Positions 50,213-63,400 of a DNA stretch of 64,000 bases are shown here, in pieces. The notes under the pieces were generated by a model. That model was not told the DNA's origin. It saw only the letters and a program-made list of their open reading frames with translations, and made no database searches. Each line of letters starts with the position of its first letter. Within the stretch, counting starts at the first letter, position 1. Location of the stretch: NCBI RefSeq assembly GCF_051014685.1, contig NW_027478399.1:1984001-2048000 (forward strand), written 5' to 3'. This stretch comes from Ptiloglossa arizonensis. Lineage: Eukaryota; Arthropoda; Insecta; Hymenoptera; Colletidae. The translations under genes and the position numbers were made by a program.

Positions 50213-53200
50213 ATTGACGAACTCGAGGAATTCCTGTTGCATATGAAAGTAGAAACTCGCCCGATTACAATGGTGTGTGTTCTTTTCCCCTAGGCCATTC
50301 CAGTTATTGGTTTCGAGTATCAGAGTTGCGAAAATTTTGATGGTTTCTCAACCATTCCTTAATTTCAAACTACCATATCTCGCGAACGGATTGACGAACT
50401 CGAGAAATTCCTGTTGCATCTGATAGCAGAAACTCGCCCGATTACAATGGTATGTGTATTTTTGCCGTAGGCCATAGTAGTTATTGGTTTCGAGTATAAG
50501 ACTTGCGAAAATTTTGATGGTTTCTCAACCATACCTTAACTTCACACTACCATATCTCGCGAAAGGATTGACGATCTCGAGAAGTTCCTGTTGCATCTGA
50601 AAGCAGATACTCGCCCGATTACAACGGTCTGTGTATTTTTCCCCTAGGCCATTCCAGTTATTGATTTTGAGTATCAGAATTGCGAGAGTTTTCATGGTTT
50701 CTCAACCATTCCTTAACTTCAAACTACCATATCTCTCGAACGGATCGACGAACTCAAGATATTCCTGTTGTATCTGAAAGCAGAAACTCGCCCGATTACA
50801 ACGGTAGGTGTATTTTTGCCCTGGGCCATAGTAGTTATTGGTTTCGAGTATCAGACTTGCGAAAATTTTGATGGTTTCTCAACCATTCCTTAACTTCAAA
50901 CTCCCATATCTCGCGAACGGATTGGCGAACTCGAGAAATTCCTGTTGCATCTGCAAGCAGAAACTCGCCAGATCACAACGGTATGTGTATTTTTGTCCTA
51001 GGCAATAGTATATATTGGTTTCGAGTATCAGACTTGCGATAATTTTGATGGTTTCTCAACCATTCCTTAACTTCACACACCCATATCTCGCGAACGGATT
51101 GACGATCTCGAGAAGTTCCTGTTGCATCTGAAAGCAGATACTCGCCCGATTAGAACGGTCTGTGTATTTTTCCCCTAGGTCATTGTAGTTATTGGTTTCG
51201 AGTATCAGACTTGCGAAAATTTTGATGGTATCTCAAACATTCCTTAACTTCTAACTCCCATATCTCGCGAACGGATTGACGAACTCGAGAAATTCCTGTT
51301 GCATCTGAAAGCAGAAACTCGCCCGATTACAATGATGTGTGTTCTTTTCCCCTAGGCCATTCCAGTTATTGGTTTCGAGTATCAGAGTTGCGAAAATTTT
51401 GATGGTTTCTCAACCATTCCTTAATTTCAAACTACCATATCTCGCGGACGGAGTGACGAACTCGAGGAATTCCTGTTGCATATGAAAGTAGAAACTCGCC
51501 CGATTACAATGGTGTGTGTTCTTTTCCCCTAGGCCATTCCAGTTATTGGTTTCGAGTATCAGAGTTGCGAAAATTTTGATGGTTTCTCAACCATTCCTTA
51601 ATTTCAAACTACCATATCTCGCGAACGGATTGACGAACTCGAGAAATTCCTGTTGCATCTGATAGCAGAAACTCGCCCGATTACAATGGTATGTGTATTT
51701 TTGCCGTAGGCCATAGTAGTTATTGGTTTCGAGTATAAGACTTGCGAAAATTTTGATGGTTTCTCAACCATACCTTAACTTCACACTACCATATCTCGCG
51801 AACGGATTGACGATCTCGAGAAGTTCCTGTTGCATCTGAAAGCAGATACTCGCCCGATTACAACGGTCTGTGTATTTTTCCCCTAGGTCATTGTAGTTAT
51901 TGGTTTCGAGATCAGAATTGCGAAAATTTTGATGGTTTCTCAGCCATTCCTTAACTTCAAACTACCATACCTCGCGAACGGATTGACGAACTCGAGAAAT
52001 TCCTGTTGCACCTGAAAGCAGAAACTCGCCCGATTACAATGGTGTGTTTTCTTTTCCCCTAGGCCATTCCAGTTATTGGTTTTGAGTATCAGAATTGCGA
52101 GAGTTTTCATGGATTCTCAACCATTCCTTAACTTCAAACTACCATATCTCTCGAACGGATCGACGAACTCAAGATATTCCTGTTGTATCTGAAAGCAGAA
52201 ACTCGCCCGATTACAACGGTAGGTGTATTTTTGCCCTGGGCCATAGTAGTTATTGGTTTCGAGTATCAGACTTGCGAAAATTTTGATGGTTTCTCAACCA
52301 TTCCTTAACTTCAAACTCCCATATCTCGCGAACGGATTGGCGAACTCGAGAAATTCCTGTTGCATCTGCAAGCAGAAACTCGCCAGATCACAACGGTATG
52401 TGTATTTTTGTCCTAGGCAATAGTAATTATTGGTTTCGAGTATCAGACTTGCGATAATTTTGATGGTTTCTCAACCATTCCTTAACTTCACACACCCATA
52501 TCTCGCGAACGGATTGACGATCTCGAGAAGTTCCTGTTGCATCTGAAAGCAGATACTCGCCCGATTAGAACGGTCTGTGTATTTTTCCCCTAGGTCATTG
52601 TAGTTATTGGTTTCGAGTATCAGACTTGCGAAAATTTTGATGGTATCTCAAACATTCCTTAACTTCTAACTCCCATATCTCGCGAACGGATTGACGAACT
52701 CGAGAAATTCCTGTTGCATCTGAAAGCAGAAACTCGCCCGATTACAATGATGTGTGTTCTTTTCCCCTAGGCCATTCCAGTTATTGGTTTCGAGTATCAA
52801 ACTTGCGAAAATTTTGATGGTTTCTCAACCATTCCTGAACTTCAATCTCCCATATCTCGCGGACGGATTGACGAACTCGAGGAATTCCTGTTGCATCTGC
52901 AAGCAGAAACTCGCCAGATCACAACGGTGTGGGTATTTTTGTCCTAGGCAATAGTAGTTATTGGTTTCGAGTATCAGACTTGCGAAAATTTTGATGGTAT
53001 CTCAAACATTCCTTAACTTCAAACTACCATATCTCTCGAACGGATCGACGAACTCAAGATATTCCTGTTGTATCTGAAAGTAGAAACTCGCCCGATTACA
53101 ATGGTGTGTGTTCTTTTCCCCTAGGCCATTCCAGTTATTGGTTTTGAGTATCAGAGTTGCGAGAGTTTTCATGGTTTCTCAACCATACCTTAACTTCACA

Positions 53201-53929
53201 CTACCATATCTCGCGAACGGATTGACGATCTCGAGAAGTTCCTGTTGCATCTGAAAGCAGATACTCGCCCGATTAGAACGGTCTGTGTATTTTTCCCCTA
53301 GGTCATTGTAGTTATTGGTTTCGAGTATCAGACTTGCGAAAATTTTGATGGTATCTCAACCATTCCTTAACTTCTAACTCCCATATCTCGCGAACGGATT
53401 GACGAACTCGAGAAATTCCGGTTGCATCTGAAAGCAGAAACTCGCCCGATTACAATGATGTGTGTTCTTTTCCCCTAGGCCATTCCAGTTATTGGTTTCG
53501 AGTATCAAACTTGCGAAAATTTTGATGGTTTCTCAACCATTCCTGAACTTCAATCTCCCATATCTCGCGGACGGATTGACGAACTCGAGGAATTCCTGTT
53601 GCATCTGAAAGTAGAAACTCGCCCGATTACAATGGTGTGTGTTCTTTTCCCCTATGCCATTCCAGTTATTGGTTTCGAGTATCAGAATTGCGAAAATATT
53701 GATGGTTTCTCAACCATTCCTTAATTTCAAACTACCATTTCTCGCGAACGGATTGACGAACTCGAGAAATTCCTGTTGCATCTGAAAGCAGAAACTCGCC
53801 CGATTACAATCGTATGTGTATTTTTGCCCTAGGCCATAGTAGTTATTGGTTTCGAGTATCAGACTTGCGAAAATTTTGATGGTTTCTCAACCATTCCTTA
53901 ACTTCAAACTCCCATATCTCGCGGATGGA
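50213..53929 (+). repeat. 21-monomer segment present in copy 2, absent from copy 1
   Basis: The copy-1/copy-2 offset jumps from 42,653 to 46,369 across this interval, a gain of 3,716 bp (21 x 177 - 1). The segment is made of known variants (b, c, d, w, a, s, e, f) and contains its own local duplications: the CAGAGTTGCG monomer tail recurs at 50,321, 51,383 and 51,560. A deletion in copy 1 is equally possible. Confidence 0.82.
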
Positions 53930-56900
53930 TCGACGAACTCGAGAAATTCCTGTTGCATCTGAAAGTAGAAGCTCGTCCGATTACAATGGTGTGTGTACTT
54001 TTACCCTAGGCCATTCCAGTTATTGGTTTCGAGTATCAGACTTGCGAGAGTTTTCATGGTTTCTCAACCATTCCTTAACTTCAAATTCCCATATCTCGCG
54101 AACGGATTGACGAACTCGAGAAGTTCCTGTAGCATCTGAAAGTAGAAACTCGCCCGATTACAATGGTGTGTGCACTTTTCCCCTGGGCCATTCCAGTCAT
54201 TGGATTCGAGTATCAGACTTGCGAAAATTTTGATGTTTTGTCAACCATTCCATAATTTCAAACTCCCATATCTCGCGAATTGATTGACGAACTCGAGAAA
54301 TTCCTGTTGCATCTGAAAGCAGAAACTCGCCCGATCACAAGGGTCTGTGTATTTTTGCCCTAGGCAATAGTAGTTATTGGATTCGTGTATCAGATTTGCG
54401 AAAATTTTGATGGTTTCTCAACCATTCCTTAACTTCAAACTCCCATATCTCGCGAACGGATTGACGAACTCGAGAAATTCCTGCTGCATCTGAATGCAGA
54501 AACTCGCCCGATTACAACCGTATATGTATTTTTGCCCTAGGTAATAGTAGTTATTGGTTTCGAGTATCAGACTTGCGAAAATTTTGATGGTTTCTCAACC
54601 ATTAATTGACTTCAAACTCCCATACCCCGCAAACGGATTGACGAACTCGAGAAATTCCTGATGCATCTGAAAGCACAAACTCGCCCGATTACAACGGTAT
54701 GTGTATTTTTGCCCTAGGCAATAGTAGTTATTGGTTTCCAGTATCAGACTTGCGAAAATTTTGATGGTTTCACAACCATTCCTTAACTTCAAACTCCCAT
54801 ATCTCGCGAATGGATTGACGAACTCGAGAAATTCCTGTTGCATCTGAAAGCAGAAACTCGCTCGATCACAAGGGTATGTGTATTTTTGCCCTAGGCAATA
54901 GTAGTTATTGGTTTCGTGTATCAGATTTGCGAAAATTTTGATTGTTTCTCAACCTTTCCTTAACTTCAAACTCCCATATCTCGCGAACGGATTGACGAAC
55001 TCGAGAAATTCCTGTTGCATCTGAATGCAGAAACTCGCCCGATTACAACCGTATATGTATTTTTGCCCTAGGTAATAGTAGTTATTGGTTTCGAGTATCA
55101 GACTTGCGAAAATTTTGATGGTTTCTCAACCATTCCTTAACTTCAAACTCCCATACCCCGCAAACGGATTGACGAACTCGAGAAATTCCTGTTGCATCTG
55201 AAAGCACAAACTCGCCCGATTACAACGGTATGTGTATTTTTGCCCTAGGCAATAGTAGTTATTGGTTTCTAGTATCAGACATGCGAAAATTTTGATGGTT
55301 TCTCAACCATTCCTTCACTTCAAACTTCCATATCTCGCGAACGGATTGACGAACTCGAGAAATTCCTGTTGCATATCAAAGCAGAAACTCGCCCGACTAC
55401 AACGCTATGTGTATAATTGGCCTAGGAAATAGTAGTTATTGGTTTCGAGTATCAGACTTGCGAAAATTTTGATGGTTTCCCAACCACTCCTTAACTTCAA
55501 ACCATCATATCTCGCGAACGGATTGACGAACTCGAGAAATTCCTGTTGCATCTGAAAGCAGAAACTCGCCCGATCACAAGGGTATGTGTATTTTTGCCCT
55601 AGGCAATAGTAGTTATTGGTTTCGTGTATCAGATTTGCGAAAATTTTGATTGTTTCTCAGCCATTCCTTAACTTCAAACTACCATACCTCGCGAACGGAT
55701 TGACGAACTCGAGAAATTCCTGTTGCACCTGAAAGCAGAAACTCGCCCGATTACAATGGTGTGTGTTCTTTTCCCCTAGGCCATTCCAGTTATTGGTTTC
55801 GAGTATCAAACTTGCGAAAATTTTGATGGTTTCTCAACCATTCCTTAACTTCAATCTCCCATATCTCGCGGACGGATTGACGAACTCGAGGAATTCCTGT
55901 TGCATCTGAAAGTAGAAACTCGCCCGATTACAATGGTGTGTGTTCTTTTCCCCTAGGCCATTCCAGTTATTGGTTTTGAGTATCAGAGTTGCGAGAGTTT
56001 TCATGGTTTCTCAACCATTCCTTAACTTCAAACAACCATACCTCTCGAACGGATCGACGAACTCAAGATACTCCTGTTGCATCTGAAAGCAGAAACTCGC
56101 CCGATTACAACGGTAGGTGTATTTTTGCCCTAGGCCATAGTAGTTATTGGTTTCGAGTATCAGACTTGCGAAAATTTTGATGGTTTCTCAACCATTCCTT
56201 AACTTCAAACTCCCATATCTCGCGAACGGATTGGCGAACTCGAGAAATTCCTGTTGCATCTGCAAGCAGAAACTCTCCAGATCACAACGGTGTGTGTATT
56301 TTTGTCCTAGGCAATAGTAGTTATTGGTTTCGAGTATCAGACTTGCGAAAATTTTGATGGTTTCTCCACCATTCCTTAACTTCAGTCTCCCATATCTCGC
56401 GGACGGATTGACGAACTCGAGGAATTCCTGTTGCATATGAAAGTAGAAACTCGCCCGATTACAATGGTGTGTGTTCTTTTCCCCTAGGCCATTCCAGTTA
56501 TTGGTTTCGAGTATCAGACTTGCGAAAATTTTGATGGTTTCTCAACCATTCCTTAATTTCAAACTACCATATCTCGCGAACGGATTGACGAACTCGAGAA
56601 ATTCCTGTTGCATCTGATAGCAGAAACTCGCCCGATTACAATGGTATGTGTATTTTTGCCGTAGGCCATAGTAGTTATTGGTTTCGAGTATAAGACTTGC
56701 GAAAATTTTGATGGTTTCTCAACCATACCTTAACTTCACACTACCATATCTCGCGAACGGATTGACGATCTCGAGAAGTTCCTGTTGCATCTGAAAGCAG
56801 ATACTCGCCCGATTACAACGGTCTGTGTATTTTTCCCCTAGGTCATTGTAGTTATTGGTTTCGAGATCAGAATTGCGAAAATTTTGATGGTTTCTCAGCC

Positions 56901-58516
56901 ATTCCTTAACTTCAAACTACCATACCTCGCGAACGGATTGACGAACTCGAGAAATTCCTGTTGCACCTGAAAGCAGAAACTCGCCCGATTACAATGGTGT
57001 GTTTTCTTTTCCCCTAGGCCATTCCAGTTATTGGTTTCGAGTATCAAACTTGCGAAAATTTTGATGGTTTCTCAACCATTCCTTAACTTCAATCTCCCAT
57101 ATCTCGCGGACTGATTGACGAACTCGAGAAATTCCTGTTGCATCTGAAAGTAGAACCTCGCCCGATTACAATGGTGTGTGTTCTTTTCCCCTAGGCCATT
57201 CCAGTTATTGGTTTTGAGTATCAGAATTGCCAGAGTTTTCATGGTTTCTCAACCATTCCTTAACTTCAAACTACCATATCTCTCGAACGGATCGACGAAC
57301 TCAAGATATTCCTGTTGCATCTGAAAGCAGAAACTCGCCCGATTACAACGGTAGGTGTATTTTTGCCCTAGGCCATAGTAGTTATTGGTTTCGAGTATCA
57401 GACTTGCGAAAATTTTGATGGTTTCTCAACCATTCCTTAACTTCAAACTCCCATATCTCGCGAACGGATTGGCGAACTCGAGAAATTCCTGTTGCATCTG
57501 CAAGCAGAAACTCTCCAGATCACAACGGTGTGTGTATTTTTGTCCTAGGCAATAGTAGTTATTGGTTTCGAGTATCAGACTTGCGAAAATTTTGATGGTT
57601 TCTCCACCATTCCTTAACTTCAGTCTCCCATATCTCGCGGACGGATTGACGAACTCGAGGAATTCCTGTTGCATATGAAAGTAGAAACTCGCCCGATTAC
57701 AATGGTGTGTGTTCTTTTCCCCTAGGCCATTCCAGTTATTGGTTTCGAGTATCAAACTTGCGAAAATTTTGATGGTTTCTCAACCATTCCTTAACTTCAA
57801 ACTCCCATATCTCGCGAACGGATTGGCGAACTCGAGAAATTCCTGTTGCATCTGCAAGCAGAAACTCGCCAGATCACAACGGTATGTGTATTTTTGTCCT
57901 AGGCAATAGTAATTATTGGTTTCGAGTATCAGACTTGCGATAATTTTGATGGTTTCTCAACCATTCCTTAACTTCACACACCCATATCTCGCGAATGGAT
58001 TGACGATCTCGAGAAGTTCCTGTTGCATCAGAAAGCAGATACTCGCCCGATTAGAACGGTCTGTGTATTTTTCCCCTAGGTCATTGTAGTTATTGGTTTC
58101 GAGTATCAGACTTGCGAAAATTTTGATGGTATCTCAACCATTCCTTAACTTCTAACTCCCATATCTCGCGAACGGATTGACGAACTCGAGAAATTCCTGT
58201 TGCATCTGAAAGCAGAAACTCGCCCGATTACAATGATGTGTGTTCTTTTCCCCTAGGCCATTCCAGTTATTGGTTTCGAGTATCAAACTTGCGAAAATTT
58301 TGATTGTTTCTCAACCATTCCTGAACTTCAATCTCCCATATCTCGCGGACGGATTGACGAACTCGAGGAATTCCTGTTGCATCTGAAAGTAGAAACTCGC
58401 CCGATTACAATGGTGTGTGTTCTTTTCCCCTATGCCATTCCAGTTATTGGTTTCGAGTATCAGACTTGCGATAATTTTGATGGTTTCTCAACCATTCCTT
58501 AACTTCACACACCCAT

Positions 58517-60454
58517 ATCTCGCGAATGGATTGACGATCTCGAGAAGTTCCTGTTGCATCAGAAAGCAGATACTCGCCCGATTAGAACGGTCTGTGTATT
58601 TTTCCCCTAGGTCATTGTAGTTATTGGTTTCGAGTATCAGACTTGCGAAAATTTTGATGGTATCTCAACCATTCCTTAACTTCTAACTCCCATATCTCGC
58701 GAACGGATTGACGAACTCGAGAAATTCCTGTTGCATCTGAAAGCAGAAACTCGCCCGATTACAATGATGTGTGTTCTTTTCCCCTAGGCCATTCCAGTTA
58801 TTGGTTTCGAGTATCAGAATTGCGAAAATTTTGATAGTTTCTCAACCATTCCTTAATTTCAAACTACCATATCTCGCGAACGGATTGACGAACTCGAGAA
58901 ATTCCTGTTGCAACTGAAAGTAGAAACTTGCCCGATTACAAAGCTATGTGTATTTTCCCCTAGGCCTTTGTAGTTATTGGTTTCGAGTATCAGACTTGCG
59001 AAAATTTTGATGGTTTCTCAAATATTCCTTAACTTCAAACTGTCTTATCTCGCGAACGGATTGGCGAACTCGAGAAATTCCTGTTGCATCTGAATGTGTA
59101 AACTCGCCCGATTACAATGGTGTGTGTACTTTTCCCCTAGGCCATTCCAGTTATTGGTTTCGAGTATCAGACTTGCGAAAATTTTGATGGTTTCTCAACC
59201 ATTCCTTAATTTCAAACTACCATATCTCGCGAACGGATTGACGAACTCGAGAAATTCCTGTTGCATCTGAAAGCAGAAACTCGCCCGATTACAACGGTGT
59301 GTGTATTTTTGCTCTAGGCAATAGTAGTTATTGGTTTCTAGTATCAGACTTGCGAAAATTTTGATGGTTTCTCAACCATTCCTTAACTTCACACTCCCAT
59401 ATCTCGCGAACGGATTGACGAACTCGTGATACTATATTCCTGTTGCATCCGAAAGTAGAAACTCGCCCGATTACAATGGTGTGTGTACTTTTCCCTTAGG
59501 CCATTCCAGATATTGGTTTAGAGAATCAGACTTGCGAAAATTTTGATGGTTTCTCAACCATTCCTTAACTTCAAACTCCCAAATCTCGCGAATGGATTGA
59601 CGATCTCGAGAAGTTCCTGTTGCATCAGAAAGCAGATACTCGCCCGATTAGAACGGTCTGTGTATTTTTCCCCTAGGTCATTGTAGTTATTGGTTTCGAG
59701 TATCAGACTTGCGAAAATTTTGATGGTATCTCAACCATTCCTTAACTTCTAACTCCCATATCTCGCGAACGGATTGACGAACTCGAGAAATTCCTGTTGC
59801 ATCTGAAAGCAGAAACTCGCCCGATTACAATGATGTGTGTTCTTTTCCCCTAGGCCATTCCAGTTATTGGTTTCGAGTATCAGAATTGCGAAAATTTTGA
59901 TAGTTTCTCAACCATTCCTTAATTTCAAACTACCATATCTCGCGAACGGATTGACGAACTCGAGAAATTCCTGTTGCAACTGAAAGTAGAAACTTGCCCG
60001 ATTACAAAGCTATGTGTATTTTCCCCTAGGCCTTTGTAGTTATTGGTTTCGAGTATCAGACTTGCGAAAATTTTGATGGTTTCTCAAATATTCCTTAACT
60101 TCAAACTGTCTTATCTCGCGAACGGATTGGCGAACTCGAGAAATTCCTGTTGCATCTGAATGTGTAAACTCGCCCGATTACAATGGTGTGTGTACTTTTC
60201 CCCTAGGCCATTCCAGTTATTGGTTTCGAGTATCAGACTTGCGAAAATTTTGATGGTTTCTCAACCATTCCTTAATTTCAAACTACCATATCTCGCGAAC
60301 GGATTGACGAACTCGAGAAATTCCTGTTGCATCTGAAAGCAGAAACTCGCCCGATTACAACGGTGTGTGTATTTTTGCTCTAGGCAATAGTAGTTATTGG
60401 TTTCTAGTATCAGACTTGCGAAAATTTTGATGGTTTCTCAACCATTCCTTAACT
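58517..60454 (+). repeat. Tandem duplication of a 1,066-bp, six-monomer segment
   Basis: The run beginning CGCGAATGGATTGACG recurs at 58,521 and 59,587. The unusual GATAGTTTCTC, the GCAACTGAAAG monomer, and the start equivalent to window position 1 (58,950 and 60,016) all show the same 1,066-bp offset. Five 177-bp units plus one 182-bp unit give 1,067, one base more than observed. The second copy loses the following 182-bp monomer at about 60,454. Confidence 0.87.
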
Positions 60455-63400
60455 TCAAACTCCCAAATCTCGCGAACGGATTGGCGAACTCGAGAAATTC
60501 CTGTTGCATCTGGAAGCAGAAACTCGCCCGATTACAATGGTATGTGTATTTTTGCCCTAGGCCATAGTAGTTATTGCTTTCGAGTGTCAGACTTGCGAAA
60601 ATTTTGATGGTTTCACAACCATTCCTTAACTTCAATCTCCCATATCTCGCGAACGGATTGACGAACCCGAGATATTCCTGTTGCATCTGAAAGTAGAAAC
60701 TCCCCCGATTACAATGGTGTGTGTACTTTTCCCCTAGGCCAATCCAGTTATTGGTTTCGAGTATCAAACTTGCGAAAATTTTGATGGTTTCTCAACCATT
60801 CCTTAACTTCACACTCCCATATCTCGCGAACGGATTGACGAACTCGTGATACTATATTCCTGTTGCATCCGAAAGTAGAAACTCGCCCGATTACAATGGT
60901 GTGTGTACTTTTCCCTTAGGCCATTCCAGTTATTGGTTTAGAGAATCAGACTTGCGAAAATTTTGATGGTTTCTCAACCATTCCTTAACTTCAAACTCCC
61001 AAATCTCGCGAACGGATTGGCGAACTCGAGAAATTCCTGTTGCATCTGAAAGCAGATACTCGCCCGATTACAACAGTCTCTGTATTTTTCCCCTAGGTCA
61101 TTGTAGTTATTGGTTTCGAGATCAGAATTGCGAAAATTATGATGGTTTCTCAGCCATTCCTTAACTTCAATCTCCCATACCTCGCGAACGGATTGACGAA
61201 CTCGAGAAATTCCTGTTGCACCTGAAAGCAGAAACTCACCCGATTACAATGGCGTGTGTTCTTTTCCCCTAGGCCATTCCAGTTATTGGTTTCGAGTATC
61301 AAACTTGCGAAAATTTTGATGGTTTCTCAACCATTCCTTAACTTCAATCTCCCATATCTCGCGGAGGGATTGACGAACTCGAGGAATTCCTGTTGCATCT
61401 GAAAGTAGAAACTCGCCCGATTACAATGGTGTGTGTTCTTTTCCCCTAGGCCATTCCAGTTATTGGATTTGAGTATCAGAATTGCGAGAGGTTTCATGGT
61501 TTCTCAACCATTCCTTAACTTCAAACAACCATATCTCTCGAACGGATCGACGAACTCAAGATATTCCTGTTGCATTTGAAAGCAGAAACTCGCCAGATCA
61601 CAACGGTGTGTGTATTTTTGTCCTAGGCAATAGTAGTTATTAGTTTCGAGTATCAGACTTGCGACAATATTGATGGTTTCTCAACCATTACTTAATTTCA
61701 AACACCCATATCTCACGAACGGATTGACGAACTCGAGAAATTCCTGTTGCATCTGAAAGCAGATACTCGCCCGATTACAACGGTCTTTGTATTTTTCCCC
61801 TAGGACATTCTAGTTATTGGCTTCGAGTATCAGAATTGCAAAAATTTTGATGGTTTCGCAACCATTCCTTAACTTCAGTCTCCCATATCTCGCGGACGGA
61901 TTGACGAACTCGAGGAATTCCTGTTGCATCTGAAAGTAGAAACTCGCCCGATTACAATGGTGTGTGTTCTTTTCCCCTAGGCCATTCCAGTTATTGGTTT
62001 TGAGTATCAGAGTTGCGAGAGTTTTCATGGTTTCTCAACCATTCCTTAACTTCAAACAACCATACCTCTCGAACGGATCGACGAACTCAAGATACTCCTG
62101 TTGCATCTGAAAGCAGAAACTCGCCCGATTACAACGGTAGGTGTATTTTTGCCCTAGGCCATAGTAGTTATTGGTTTCGAGTATCAGACTTGCGAAAATT
62201 TTGATGGTTTCTCAACCATTCCTTAACTTCAAACTCCCATATCTCGCGAACGGATTGGCGAACTCGAGAAATTCCTGTTGCATCTGCAAGCAGAAACTCT
62301 CCAGATCACAACGGTGTGTGTATTTTTGTCCTAGGCAATAGTAGTTATTGGTTTCGAGTATCAGACTTGCGAAAATTTTGATGGTTTCTCCACCATTCCT
62401 TAACTTCAGTCTCCCATATCTCGCGGACGGATTGACGAACTCGAGGAATTCCTGTTGCATATGAAAGTAGAAACTCGCCCGATTACAATGGTGTGTGTTC
62501 TTTTCCCCTAGGCCATTCCAGTTATTGGTTTCGAGTATCAGACTTGCGAAAATTTTGATGGTTTCTCAACCATTCCTTAATTTCAAACTACCATATCTCG
62601 CGAACGGATTGACGAACTCGAGAAATTCCTGTTGCATCTGATAGCAGAAACTCGCCCGATTACAATGGTATGTGTATTTTTGCCGTAGGCCATAGTAGTT
62701 ATTGGTTTCGAGTATAAGACTTGCGAAAATTTTGATGGTTTCTCAACCATACCTTAACTTCACACTACCATATCTCGCGAACGGATTGACGATCTCGAGA
62801 AGTTCCTGTTGCATCTGAAAGCAGATACTCGCCCGATTACAACGGTCTGTGTATTTTTCCCCTAGGTCATTGTAGTTATTGGTTTCGAGATCAGAATTGC
62901 GAAAATTTTGATGGTTTCTCAGCCATTCCTTAACTTCAAACTACCATACCTCGCGAACGGATTGACGAACTCGAGAAATTCCTGTTGCACCTGAAAGCAG
63001 AAACTCGCCCGATTACAATGGTGTGCTTTCTTTTCCCCTAGGCCATTCCAGTTATTGGTTTCGAGTATCAAACTTGCGAAAATTTTGATGGTTTCTCAAC
63101 CATTCCTTAACTTCAATCTCCCATATCTCGCGGACTGATTGACGAACTCGAGAAATTCCTGTTGCATCTGAAAGTAGAACCTCGCCCGATTACAATGGTG
63201 TGTGTTCTTTTCCCCTAGGCCATTCCAGTTATTGGTTTTGAGTATCAGAATTGCCAGAGTTTTCATGGTTTCTCAACCATTCCTTAACTTCAAACTACCA
63301 TATCTCTCGAACGGATCGACGAACTCAAGATATTCCTGTTGCATCTGAAAGCAGAAACTCGCCCGATTACAACGGTAGGTGTATTTTTGCCCTAGGCCAT

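Larger units (their letters stand above)
41593..58460 (+). repeat. Long-range duplicated block, copy 2
   Basis: The block repeats copy 1 from its first base, including the 182-bp variants and all rare tail variants in the same order. It is longer than copy 1 because of an 8-monomer gain near 47.7-49.2 kb and a 21-monomer gain at 50.2-53.9 kb. Small private differences include ACGGACTCGTG near 42,062, AACAGTCTCTG near 42,833 and GTGTGTGGATTT near 43,372. The last matched point with copy 1 is about 11,740 against 58,460. Confidence 0.9.
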
